Shown: positions 30,639 through 41,792 of the stretch, piece after piece | How the letters are laid out: each line of letters opens with the position of its first letter | Position numbering within the stretch: position 1 is the stretch's first letter | NCBI GenBank assembly: GCA_010015675.1 | Contig: ML977044.1 | Location: 108,229-150,335 of the forward strand | DNA length: 42,107 nt | Source of the DNA: Byssothecium circinans | Taxonomy: Eukaryota > Ascomycota > Dothideomycetes > Pleosporales > Massarinaceae | Direction of reading: 5' to 3' | The notes under the pieces: generated by a model | The model's database searches: none | Told to the model about the DNA's origin: nothing | Seen by the model: the letters and a program-made list of their open reading frames with translations, nothing else | Translations under genes and position numbers: made by a program

Positions 30639-31099
30639 TGTTACCGAGGGGTATACTTGCCGGATCCTGATCCGTGTTAGGGGAGGTCGGTTGGTGTATG
30701 GTGTATACGTCAGGTGGTTGGTCTTCAGTAGTTCAAGAGGCAAACGTGCGAAGCAACCAATTCTATAACGAACTATAGAATAACTAAGTATCAATCTGGG
30801 TAAGAGATGAACTATGGAGAGTTGACTACGAAGAACCAGAATCAGAAGGACAAAGGAAACCCGTCCAGTCTTTATACCGCTCATTCTGTTCCTCCGATAA
30901 GTCCTTGATCCCGCCTAGAGCCTCTGCTCCTTCTGCTCCCTGGATCTCTGCCTGATCCCGGGATCCATGGGATCTTTGATCCTTGGCGGGATCACGATCA
31001 CGTGATCGACGCCCTGACTCTGCCTGGCGCCCCACCATTCGATATTCTCCCAGAGCGTATCGTTCCTGCGTGGCTGCGCTCATCCATTGTTTTGTAACA
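30639..31099 (-). mobile_element. Solo LTR of the gypsy family, not mutated
   Basis: 461 bp, from TGTTAC at 31099 (minus strand) to GTAACA at 30639. It is flanked by a perfect 5-bp duplication ATAGC (30634-30638 and 31100-31104). It aligns end to end with the two LTRs at 33286-33745 and 40293-40753, but keeps C and G where they have T and A: it reads GATCACGTGATCGTGATCC where the left LTR reads AATCACGTAATTATAATCC. A TATAAA-like core (GCGGTATAAAGACTGG) is the likely promoter of the former element. It lacks an internal region and a partner LTR, so it arose by LTR-LTR recombination. Open frames at 30591-30884 and 30826-31083 lie in it and are not genes. Confidence 0.95.
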
Positions 31100-31104
31100 A
31101 TAGC

Positions 31105-33285
31105 GCTTATGATATATTAGGCTTACTAGGGCGTAAGAGACGGCTTAGTAAAAGGTACTAATAGAGATAGTCTAAGAATATATATTAGAACTATTAAGAG
31201 GTTAAGACTCTTTATCTAATCCTTATACTTCTAATAAGTAAGCAGCTTAGTAAACCTATTAGTAGGTTATGCTTTCATTTCTATATATATAGGATAGATT
31301 GTGCCATCTTAAGTAGCTTAACAAAGCTAGTAATAATAGATATTAACGTAGCATAGGGTTATTTTAAGCTATAGTACCTCTTTTATAAGAAGACTAATAG
31401 TTTATTAGTTATTATATAGTAGGATTTAGTTATATTAGAACTATAGACTAAGGTTATATAATAGACGCTACTACTATATTAGCTATATAGCTCTAGTAGA
31501 TGCAGTAATAAGCTTAGCTTTAGTAGTAGACTTTATAATATACTATTAAAGAGTTAAGTTCTAGTCTATAGGTCTACTAAAGAATATAAAGACCTAGCTT
31601 TAAGTAGAGTAGTAAGTCTCCTTATAGTTAGTATATAAAGCGTCTATAGCTAGGAAGAAATTAACTTCTTCCTAATCTTTAATATAGTTGATTATAGTAT
31701 TATTATTAGCTAAGTAGTAAATGCTTAAGTCCTATATATAAAATAAATAAGCTAGGTATTAGTAAGCTATAGCTATATATTTATCTAATAGGTTCGTAAG
31801 GAACTTAGCTAGCTTTAAGTAAGCTTTAGAGACGTCTAGGCGTATTATACCTATAGTGTAGCCTATTAAACTAACTACCTATACGTAGTATTTAGCGTTT
31901 AATAGATTCTTAATGCCTAAGGATAGAATTAAGGCTTTAGTAGTAGTATAAAAGGACACTTATTCTATAACTTAAGTACGTAGTATTTATAGTAGATAGT
32001 ATTAATATAGGCCTTTTATAAGAGCTAGAGATTACTATCCTTATAGTTTTAGTAAATAGTAATACTATAGAACATTTATTTAGTATAATCTTTAAGATTA
32101 GTAATTTTATATTAACTAGAAAGCTTTTATTTAAACTTATTAAGGGCCTTAGTATAACTAGGCTTTACTATTATAATAATATTATCTACGTAAAAGAATA
32201 TAACTATCTTATTATTAGTCTATAGATAGTTAGCATTAAGAATAAGTTAAAAGCTAAGAGATTAAAGGGTAGCTATAAAGTTATTATACTAAAGAAGGGG
32301 AGAGGTTTTAAGACTATATAAGGCTCTAAGTAGTTCCTAAATATAGTTACTATCTCTAAAGCCTTCTAGTTAAAATATATAGATAGGTTATAGTAGAAGC
32401 GTATTAGTAAAAGCGTTAACTATATTATACTATTAAAATTTAAGGTTAAAGTAGGCTGTAATTGCTATAAGGGCGCGGAATATATAGATAGCTAATGTAA
32501 TTACTTAAGTATCTTTAGCTATTATTTATAGATCTCCTTATATATAGATGTATGCTTTAAACTTAATTAAGTAATCTTTATTAAACTTATACATTTAAAC
32601 CTATATTAGAGGGAGGATTTTAAGCTAGGTAGAATTAATCTTATCTATAGCAAGCTCTCTATACGTGCCTTTCCAAGTAATAGTGTTAATCTCTACTCTA
32701 TATATAGCTATAAAGCTACTATATATTTTAGTTAGTAGGTTCTTAAGATTATTCTAAAACCTTAGTATAGGTAGAAGCTATAAGTAATAAAGTTAAGTCT
32801 TTAGTATAAAAGCTATAGATATAAAGGACCTCTAGTAAGTAACTAGCACGTTTATAATACATAGTTAGGTTTAATAATTAAGTATATTAGTAGGCTTAAT
32901 ATACTTATTAGTAGTATACTTGCGTTTTCCCTAGCTTAGTAGCTTAATTATATTTAATAATATAACTAGTATATTACTTAAGCGTCTATAATAGTTTAGT
33001 ACTATTTTATAATAATTTAATACTATTTAGGATAGTATTAGTTGCTTTAGTAGTTAGCCTAGAGTAGCTATTAATATAAGAGTTAGTAGTAAGCATAGCC
33101 TTAGTAGAATTAACTATAATAGTATACATATTAGTAGCACTACTATTATGCTCTAGTTTAGCTTTATCCTCTATAACTAAAGAACCGTTACTATCTAGTA
33201 GATTAAAGGGATTATTAAGTTTAATAGTATAGAAAATATTATTAAGCTTAAGGCCCCTAAGCATTTCCCTATTATATAAGCTATA
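31105..33285 (-). mobile_element. Ty1/copia relic, RT and RNase H part
   Basis: Minus-strand protein relics full of stops. A copia-type integrase-to-RT linker lies at 33264-33007 (start GLKLNNIFYTIKLNNPFN). The RT active site reads FFYVDNIIII at about 32200-32170, where YVDD is expected. An RNase H part lies at about 31720-31330, with a tRNA-like order of blocks (GGPIDW-like region, TTKAKLI, NQQT-like region in broken form). The 5' part of the same element continues at 40759, beyond the inserted gypsy element. No copia LTR was identified. The element is dead by many TAG/TAA codons and active-site loss. Confidence 0.75.
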
Positions 33286-33745
33286 TGTTACAAGACAATG
33301 TATAAGCGCAGCTATGCAAGAACAATACGCTTAGGGAGAGTATTAGATAGTAGGGCGATAGGCAGGGTTAGGGCAGTAATCACGTAATTATAATCCTACT
33401 AAGACCTAAGGATCCCTAGGATCCTAGGATTAGGAAGAGATCCTAGGAACTAAGGGAGCAGCAGCTCTAGAAAGGATTAAGGACTTATCAAAAGAATAGA
33501 ATAAGTAGTATAAAGACTAGACAGATTTCCTTTATCTTTCTAATTCTAATTCTTTGTAGTTAACTCTCTATAGTTTATCTCTTACCTAGATTAATACTTA
33601 GTTATTCTATAGTTTATTATAGAATTAGTTGCTTTTACACGTTTACCTCTTAAACTACTAAAGTATACTACCTAATGTATACACCTTATACTAACCAACC
33701 TCCCCTTACCTAGATTAGGCTAGGCTAGTATACCCCTTAGTAACA
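33286..33745 (+). repeat. 5' LTR of the gypsy element
   Basis: 460 bp, TGTTAC..GTAACA. It matches the 3' LTR (40293-40753) closely, with scattered transitions. Shared blocks include TACGCTTAGGGAGAGTATTA and CTTTATCTTTCTAATTCTAA. The sequence just after the LTR (CTTTGACTACC) must hold the primer-binding site; mutation hides which tRNA it matched. Confidence 0.95.
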
Positions 33746-33969
33746 CTTTGACTACCTATAGGTTTAAGAACCTAAACGTATAATATAGCAGCTCCCGCTA
33801 CCCTACGTGCTACTAGTAGTAGTGTTAGAATACCTACTTTAAGCCTAGTATTAGTAATAGCTTACTAGGCTAACTAGATATAGTAATAGGCTGAACAGAT
33901 TAATAGATTAATGTAGGCAATTGCTTAACTCTAGGCTAAGGAAACTATACCCTATAGAAAGATTACAGC

Positions 33970-34500
33970 GCTAGAGAAGTACAATAGAGGATAAGATAGC
34001 TTAAAGCTATTCCTTACTAATATAGATTTATACTGTCAGTTCAACTCTATAATAGGGGAACAAGACAAGATCCTTGCGGCTAGTATGCACCTAAAGGATA
34101 GGGCAGCTACTTAGATATAACCCTTTATAGATAACTATCTTATAAACGAGATAAAGCATTGCAAAGATAATACGAAGGCTATCTTTAAGAGCTAGACAGC
34201 GTTTAAGGAAGAGATTTAGAAGGTATTTAGCAAGCTTAATAAAGAGACTTAGGTAAAATAGAAGATATCTTAGATCTAGCAGGAGAAGTTAGTCGCTAAG
34301 TATGTAATAGAGTTTAAGCAGCTATAGTTAAAGATTAATTAGGATGACGCGCTATTGCACACAGCCTTCTATAATAGGCTAAAAGAATTAGTTAAGGATA
34401 GAATAATCTATTATAATAAGCTAGATAACCTACAAGATATAATTAACCTAGCTACCTAAATCAATAATAGGCTCTACAAACAAGCGCTGCAGAAGAAGTA
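33970..34500 (+). pseudogene. gag relic (capsid region)
   Basis: Protein-like remnants in one frame, such as AASMHLKDRA, NEIKHCKDNT and VAKYVIEFKQL, fit the retrotransposon gag fold region, with many interrupting stops. No open frame survives. Confidence 0.65.
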
Positions 34501-34687
34501 AAGAGACATAATAATTATTCCTAACTCTAGAAGATATAGAAAGCTAAAAACACTACGTTATAACTACGACAGCAATATAGTAATGATAGATAAAGTCTAA
34601 TAGAAAAAGCAGTTTAATAAGGGTAAGAGAAGACAGCTAGATAGCCTAACCTATGAATAACGCTAAGAATACTTTAAGAAGAAGGTA

Positions 34688-34729
34688 TATCTCTAATATA
34701 GTAAAGTAGGATACTTCCGCAGAGACTAC
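34688..34729 (+). pseudogene. gag zinc knuckle with all four ligands changed to Tyr
   Basis: The frame shows Tyr codons at 34688, 34697, 34712 and 34727. The spacing is exactly X2, X4, X4, where a CCHC knuckle (CX2CX4HX4C) is expected. The flanking residues SKVG and FRRD fit the usual knuckle. TGT/TGC to TAT/TAC and CAC to TAC all fit C-to-T/G-to-A change in CpA context. Confidence 0.75.
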
Positions 34730-36799
34730 CTAAAGAACTAAGGATAAGCTAGTAAGCTTAGGGCAATTAAGATAGGGATAGTCAAGTTCAAGGTAACAGG
34801 ACTTAAGGAGGATAAATTAGAGGAGCTATAATAGCAGCCTACTCCTTACCTACCTCTAGAGCAAGATTAGATAATAGAATCATCTAATCATAACAATATA
34901 GAACCTATCTTAGCCTAGACAATAAGCTCTAACGTTAAGTATAAAATAACTTATCCCCTAAACTAGATAGATAACTACAAGGTCCTTTAATAACTTAAAG
35001 ACAGCCTATACTAGATGTGTGGAGACAACGTACATAAGGGAGAAATATACACCCTAGATATATTAGTACGTGTGGGTTACGCTAACGAAGTAGTAATAGT
35101 AGCAATAAAGGCGCAAAGCCCACAGACGAAAGTATAATAAATTAAGGTTAATAACAAATATAATAAGGTTAATTAGTATAACTGCACGAGAGAACACTAC
35201 ATAAGTTACCTATAGGAAAGGAGGAGCGTGTAATACACGCCTAGAAGAGCCTCTTACGCCCTTCTCTTAAAGAAGGATTACCTAGAGGATAACTGCTACA
35301 TACACTACTTTAAATACTAGCAAAACTAATATAAGTGCCTAAGATAGAGTAAGTGCTATAATACATACTACTAGATACACTAGCTAAGCAAGCATGTTGC
35401 AGGATACTAGCCAGCTAGTCAGATAGATAGGGAGGTATTAGAGTGTAAAAGCAACGTATACTTATACTACTACCCTATAGGACACCCCTTAGATAACGGA
35501 TATAAGGAGCTTGACTAGAACTAATATAACATGTTGCTAGGATATATGTTCTACCTCCTCTTAAAGGAAGAAGTAGCATAGGCTAGGTATAGAGTTAGCT
35601 ATAAGCTATTACTTCCTTCTAAGTACTTAGTAGATATATGCAAACGCTATAAATTCCTGCTACTTCCTGATAAGACTAAGGAAGATGCTTTCAAACGAAA
35701 GACAGCATTTATACGGCAAATATGGCGAACGTTGCTAGAGATGTAATACTAGCTATAAGGCTATCTAGAAGATAGGGCTACTAGAGATGATATCTTATAT
35801 ACTTAGACTATAAGACGCCCGCCTAGAGCTATTATAAGGGAAGAAAGTTACAATAACTTACCCTATAATTAGTACTTTAATAACATATGTTAAGCATATC
35901 TATTAGAAAAACTTAGGAAGGGTTTTCTAAAGGAAAACGAATAGCTAATAGAGCATGATTACTTATCATAGATAGCATGCTATAATAATAGCTACTATAC
36001 ACACCTATCTAATAAATAAAGATTAGGTTAGTTTCTAAAGGAACTTAAGGGGTTAAAAAACTAGGATACTACTAAGGATAGGGTCACGCTAGTAAGGACA
36101 TTCCTATAACAACCCTATATAACGTGCGACACCTAGATCTACTAGTTTATTAATTAAAGGTAGAGGTGCACGTATATAGACGCAGGCTTATAGTACTAGT
36201 ATATAGTAGAGCTGTATAGACAATTATCTCCCTATAAGTAGTTAAGAAGTTTAATATACCTTATCAAGATAAGGAATATCTAATATAAGTAGTATTAGCT
36301 AATGATAGACTAATATCCTATAGCAATAGATTCTTAAGGTTAGAAACCTAAGAAGTGTTATTCTACGTACTTAAAATTAAGAATATAACATCCCTTAACA
36401 TTATAGATCTTAGTGAAGAAGATATATTAATTAGTTATAATTAGCTTAGAAAGCACAATCCTGCTATTAATTAGTAGAAAGGTACAATGTTTAGCTAAGA
36501 ACTAGCGCGTAAGGTTGCTAGAATACGCTACGGAAGATTAAGCCTAACAATCTAGAGCTCACCTAGTTAGACTAGACAGATTAGCAAGATATTACCTTAT
36601 AAGGTTAGGAAAATCTATAAGAAGGACCCTACGCAATTAGGAGTTATTTAGATATAGAGAGTTACGCCTATAAAGGATAAACCCTAACCTATGATACTAC
36701 TAGAATATAAAGAGTTTTAAGATCTATTTAAAGAAATAGAGGAAACTATATTACTAGATTACTAGGATTAGGGTTACAAGATTCACCTAGAAGAAAGCG

Positions 36800-37540
36800 T
36801 GAAGCTACGCCTAGGACTAATATATCTGCTTACGCTAGACTAGCAGTTAGAACTACGGGAGTATATTAAGAAGAACTTAAAGTAAGGATATATATAAGAA
36901 AGTATAAGCCTGATAGCTTTACTAATTCTCTTTATCCTAAAGAAGAATAGAAAGCTGCAACTCTATATAGATTATAGACAGCTTAACTATGTTATAAGGA
37001 AGAACTGTTACCCTTTTCTTCTAATCTAGGAACTTATAGACCGCCTCTAAGGAGTTAAGTAGATTATGAAATTTAATATGCAAGACAGTTTCTATTGAAT
37101 ACGGATAGCTAAGGGCTTTAAATAGCTAACTGCCTTTAAAACTCATTATAGGTTATACAAGTATACAGTTATGCCCTTTAGACTAACAAACGCGCTAGCA
37201 ATGTTTTAGGCGCTTGTCAACTAAGCACTTTACGAATACTTAGACGTTTTTATAATAGCGTACCTAGACAATATACTAGTATATACGTTAGGGATGCTTA
37301 AAGATTATATTAAACACGTTAAGAAAGTGCTTAGGAAGCTTAGAGAGTATTAATTACCCCTATAGCTAGAAAAATGCGAATTCTACGTTACAGAGACGGA
37401 CTACTTAGGATTTATTATCTCTTAAGAAGGTATTGCTATAGACCTGAAGAAAGTTAAGGCTATATAGGATATAAAAGCGCCTAAAATAGTTAAAGACGTA
37501 TAATCCTTTTTAGGATTCGCGAACTTCTATTAAAAGTCTA
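36800..37540 (+). pseudogene. Reverse transcriptase relic
   Basis: Remnants of the gypsy RT include LYIDYRQLNYVIRKNCYPF, the TAFKTHYRLYKYTVMPF block, and the catalytic motif read as YLDNILVYT at 37261 (YLDD expected; GAT to AAT). The thumb/connection block is KCEFYVTETDYLGFIIS. Stops interrupt throughout. Confidence 0.9.
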
Positions 37541-37599
37541 TTTAGGGATACTTAAAGACTACGGCGCCTCTTATAGAGATTACTAAGAAGGAGAAGGAA

Positions 37600-38070
37600 T
37601 TCTATTAGGGACAGGAATAGTAGAAGGCTTTTAAAAAGCTTAAGGAATTATTCTTATTAGCCCCTATGCTACAGATGCACGACCTAGAGTGACTACTGCG
37701 AGTAGAAACAGATATATTAGATTACGCCTTAGGAGTAATTCTCTTATAATAAGGTAATAATAAGAAGTAGAGACTAGTATTCTACTACTTATAAAAGTTT
37801 ATAAGTATAGAGCTTAATTATAATATTTACAACAAGGAACTACTAGCGATAGTAGACACCTTTAAACAATAGTAAGCCTAGTTAGTTAGCGCTAAATACT
37901 AGGTAGAGGTATATTCAGATTACTAGAACCTAATAAGTTTTATAATGACTAAGAAACTTAACTAACGATAGGTTAGATAGGCAAAATTAATGGCAGATTA
38001 CAACTTTAAGGTATACTATCGCCTAGGATTACTAAATAGAGCAGCGGACGCTCTTAGCTAAAGATCTAAC
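37600..38070 (+). pseudogene. RNase H relic
   Basis: Remnants LLRVETDILDYALGVILL (first catalytic Asp region), NYNIYNKELLAIVDTF (catalytic Glu region) and YRLGLLNRAADALS (final Asp region) appear in gypsy order directly after RT, with stops between them. Confidence 0.85.
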
Positions 38071-38329
38071 CTTTAGGAAACAGACTAACCTATCACACAC
38101 AACGCGGTCCTACAAAAGGACAATAATAGCAGTATAAGCTATAATTAACCCTAATTAACTAAGGTGGCCAGGATTAATTACTAGGGACTAAAGATACATG
38201 ATATCGTGGATTATAATCACTTAACCCTAGCATAGAGGGTAGAATATAACTTAGTAAATTACCTTAGGGCAGGACTACCCTAAGATAAAGGACAACAAGT
38301 TATACTGCGAGAAGCTTACGTACTAGTTC

Positions 38330-39100
38330 TGATACAAAAGCTATATAAGTCTAAAGAATATAGACACCCTAGGATTAATAAAATAGTTTAACAGATTTTA
38401 AATAAATACTTAATCTCTAACGTACAAAAAGTAGTTTAGAACGCAATAGGCAACTATTTAGCCTATTCTAAGAATAAGCCTAAGAGATATAAGCCCTATA
38501 GATTACTCTAATCACTAGAACCACCCACACGCCTATAGATTAGCGTTATAATAGACTTTATAGTAAAGCTCCTAAGATTATTAGAACCTAGATTAGTACG
38601 GCTATATAACTTAATATTAGTAATCGTTAACTAATTAACTAAAGCATCAATATTCGTACTAATAAAAGAAATAGTTATAGCTAAGGAAATAGCTTACGAA
38701 GTAACTAAGGTACTCGTTAGTTAATACGGTGTGCTAGAATAGTTTATTACTAATTATAGAATACTATTTACCTCTAAGTATTAGAGCACGTTCCTAGCAA
38801 AGCTTAGAGTTAATAAGAAGCTTTTAACTAGCTTTTACCTATAGATAGATAGTTAAACGGAACGAACAAACTAGACACTAGAACAGTATCTAAGGATATA
38901 CGCTAATAAGCTATAGGACAACTAGGTTGAACTCCTGCTAACAGCACAATTAGCCTATAACAGCACGAGATCTGCGATAACAGGATACTCGCCGTATTAC
39001 GCGAACTATAGATATAAGCTAATTGCTTATTAAGATCCTAAGGACGTTAAGAGTCTTTTAGCTAGAGCTAACAATAAAGCATGACTACTTTGCAAATTGT
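38330..39100 (+). pseudogene. Integrase relic
   Basis: The order is an HPRINK block (zinc-binding region), IIDFIVKLLRLLEP, LILVIVN (catalytic Asp read as Asn), FITNYRILFTSKY, TERTN and TLEQYLRIYANKL, then LTAQLAYNSTRSAITGYSPY. This is the gypsy integrase core in the usual order, with several stops at expected Trp and Gln positions. Confidence 0.9.
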
Positions 39101-39414
39101 ATAATAAATTAAGTAGACGAATCACTTAATAAAACCTTATAATAGCTAAATTAGTAAATAAGAAAAGGCTTAAGGGACTAACCCTTAAAGAGGGGGATAA
39201 AGTTTTCTTATTATAAAAAAATTTAAAAACTAAATAGCTATGCGACAAACTAGATAACCTTTAAGTAGGACTCTTTTAGATCCTAGAGGTTAAAGGACCT
39301 GTTACATTTAGACTAGAGCTCCCTAAAGGCATACGTATACACCCTATCTTTTATAAATCCCTCCTTAAACTAGCACTACTAGACGCTAAGATTAAGACGC
39401 GAATTAAGCTTAAG

Positions 39415-39560
39415 GATAAAGAATACGAGGTTAAGGAAATTAAGAACCTGCGAAAATTTAAGCGTTAGTAGAAGTACTTAGTTAAATAGAAGGATTAGCT
39501 AGATAGCTAGAATACCTAAGAACTAATACAAAATCTTATAGACTATAGGAGATTAGTAAA
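39415..39560 (+). pseudogene. Chromodomain relic
   Basis: After the integrase, the frame EYEVKEIKNLRKFKR is followed by stop, stop, KYLVK, stop, KD, stop, LDS, then NT, stop, ELIQNLIDYR. The stops are TAG where chromodomains have conserved Trp or Gln. This identifies a chromovirus, a group whose chromodomain is thought to steer integration to heterochromatin. Confidence 0.85.
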
Positions 39561-40278
39561 GGACTACTACTAACAGTATCTAAAGGCAACAACTCTGTAT
39601 TCGCTAGAAAAGTAGAAAAGTTAAAAGATAAAGAAGGATTAAAAGAGATTAAAGACGGATTAGCCTATAACTAGCCTAGGTCAGTTAACGACAGTTTAGA
39701 TAGTAGTGGTTTAGCTAAAGCGTTAGTCGCTGTACTCTTTAAAGTCTCTACCTCTTAAGCAGCGTCTATTATAGTTAGGACGTGATAATCCTAGTTTATG
39801 AAAGAACGCTTATAGGCTTCTAATTTAGCTAACTCTACGCGGAGTTAGGTAGACTTAGCTTGAAGCTATACAGCCTCTACCTTAGAATAAAGAAGCGTGA
39901 TTTACTTCTTCTCTTTCTCTATCTATACTTTCTCCTACTTCTCTTTAGGAACGAACAGACTACACTTAGCGTAAACCTAAATATAGGTGGTGCACTAACT
40001 TATAGCCATATTAACAAAATAATAAAGCTAATACTTCTAATAATATTTATAACTAGGCGTTATCTCTAGACCTTAAGAATGGACTTAGTTAGCGCGATAT
40101 TAACAACACGCAGTTAATAACTTAAATAGAACCTTAGGTATAGTTAGGGAAAGGTTAGTAAAACCCTAAAGAAAGCTACAACACTATAAGTAACTAGGGA
40201 TACGCACGACTTATATACTAGCTATGGGAAGAAGCGGTATAGCAGATATACCTCCTAGGATATCAGGATAATAACCTT

Positions 40279-40292
40279 AAAGAGAGGGATGA
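40279..40292 (+). other. Polypurine tract of the gypsy element
   Basis: The purine run AAAGAGAGGGATGA sits directly upstream of the 3' LTR (with one T), where plus-strand synthesis would be primed. Confidence 0.75.
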
Positions 40293-40753
40293 TGTTACAA
40301 GATAATATATAAGTATAGCTACGCAAGAACAATACGCTTAGGGAGAGTATTAGATAGTAGGGTAACAGGCAGGGTTAGGGTAGTAGTCACGTAATTATAA
40401 TCCTACTAAGACCTAAGGATCCTTAGGATCCTAGGATTAGGAAGAGATCCTAGGAACTAAGGAAGCAGTAGCTCTAGAAGGGATTAAGGACTTATTAAAG
40501 GAACAGAATAAGTAGTATAAAGACTAGACGGATTTCCTTTATCTTTCTAATTCTAATTCTTTGTAGTTAACTCTCTATAGTTTATCTCTTACTTAGATTA
40601 ATACTTAGTTATTCTATAGTTTATTATAAAATTAGTTACTTTTGCACGTTTGCCTCTTAAACTACTAAAGTATACTACCTAACGTATATACCTTACACTA
40701 ACTGACCTCCCCTTACCTAGATTAGGCTAGGCTAGTATACCCCTCAGTAACAC
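40293..40753 (+). repeat. 3' LTR of the gypsy element
   Basis: 461 bp, TGTTAC..GTAACA, followed by the target duplication CTATA. It differs from the 5' LTR by scattered transitions, for example GGGCGATAGG against GGGTAACAGG. Divergence cannot be used for dating because mutation by RIP is likely. Confidence 0.95.
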
Positions 40754-40758
40754 TATAG

Positions 40759-41792
40759 AATAAGTACTTATTAAAGGTAATATCCTTAATATAGATAATC
40801 TTTTCTCTAAAGCTAAAGGATATAGCTCCTAGTAGCTAAATATAATAGATATTATAGGAATTAAGGCTAATAAGATAGCTAATAAGTGCTTAAGGAGAGA
40901 GCTTATCTTTATAGTTAATTTTCTTGCATAGAGTATATACGCAACAGCTATACATATAAAGGTAGGCTAGTAATAGCTAATAGTTATAAATAATTTTAAA
41001 TAGTATTTTCTACTTAAGCGCTTTAGTTATTGTGTAGTTAAGTAGATAGGTAGTATATAAGTAGAACTCTCTTAAAAGATATAGTAGAAGACTAGATATA
41101 ATATAAAGTAACCTAGCTTATTTAATAAGATTACGTCCTAAGCGTTCTACGTAGCTTAATTATACTAGTATATCTAGAGAGTAGAGTTAAAGCTATATCC
41201 CTTCTAACTTAGTATATAAAACTAGTAAGTTATTAAGGGCTTTAAATCTATAGCCTTTTTTACTATTAAGATAGAGAAAGATAGGTATAGTATTAAATTA
41301 ACGTTTAATAAGTTAGTTAACTTCTTTAATGGTAGTAAGCAAGCTCTCTTAGTTCTTCTTCTTAATAATAATAATAAAGTTAAACTTTAAGAATATATCA
41401 TACGCATAGAAAACGTAACGTTCGCTAATAAATATAAGGTAGTTAAGTTTAATAATATTAATAGTAATTGCCTTAAATAGTTTAGTAAGAGGCTACTTAC
41501 ATTTAAAGTAATATAATACTTACTTAGTTACTTTATTAGTACTATATCAAGGGTAGTCTTTAGTTGCTAATAGTAAGGTTAAAATATAGATCCCTAATAA
41601 AATAGTAGTAAGATACTTAAGAGGCTCTAGTCCTAGGTAACTAAGTAGTATATAAGCTTTAAGTCCTATAAGCTAATATAGCTTATAAGGAGCTTTAGAT
41701 TAGTTCTATTAGTTATAATATTTTTAATATTTATATATAGCTATAGCATAGTAGTATAAGCTAGGCGTTAGTTATAGTTATTAGTTAGAATA
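40759..41792 (-). mobile_element. Ty1/copia relic, integrase part
   Basis: Minus-strand remnants of a copia integrase: YVERLGRNLIK, LLNYTITKALK, LYMYSCCVYTLCKKINYKDK, and IIYIKDITFNKYLFYS just before the gypsy insertion. Reading on past the 7.47-kb insert and one CTATA, the frame resumes as YNREMLRGLKL at 33270, so the two parts are one element split by the gypsy insertion. Stops are frequent. Confidence 0.75.

Larger units (their letters stand above)
33286..40753 (+). mobile_element. Ty3/gypsy chromovirus, complete but dead
   Basis: 7.47-kb LTR retrotransposon with 460/461-bp LTRs, TG..CA ends, and a perfect 5-bp target duplication CTATA (33281-33285 and 40754-40758). Internal relics appear in the order gag, zinc knuckle, reverse transcriptase, RNase H, integrase, chromodomain. 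This is the gypsy order, and the C-terminal chromodomain marks a chromovirus. All coding parts are filled with TAG/TAA codons, mostly where Trp or Gln is expected, and TA dinucleotides dominate. This is the pattern of RIP. It sits inside a copia relic of opposite orientation. A less mutated relative survives only as the solo LTR at 30639-31099. Confidence 0.95.

Noticed and set aside
30591..31083. Two open frames of 97 and 85 codons
   Set aside because: They lie inside or across the solo LTR, which has perfect ends and target duplication.
39860..40069. A 69-codon frame
   Set aside because: It lies in the mutated 3' part of the gypsy element and shows no retroelement or other motif.
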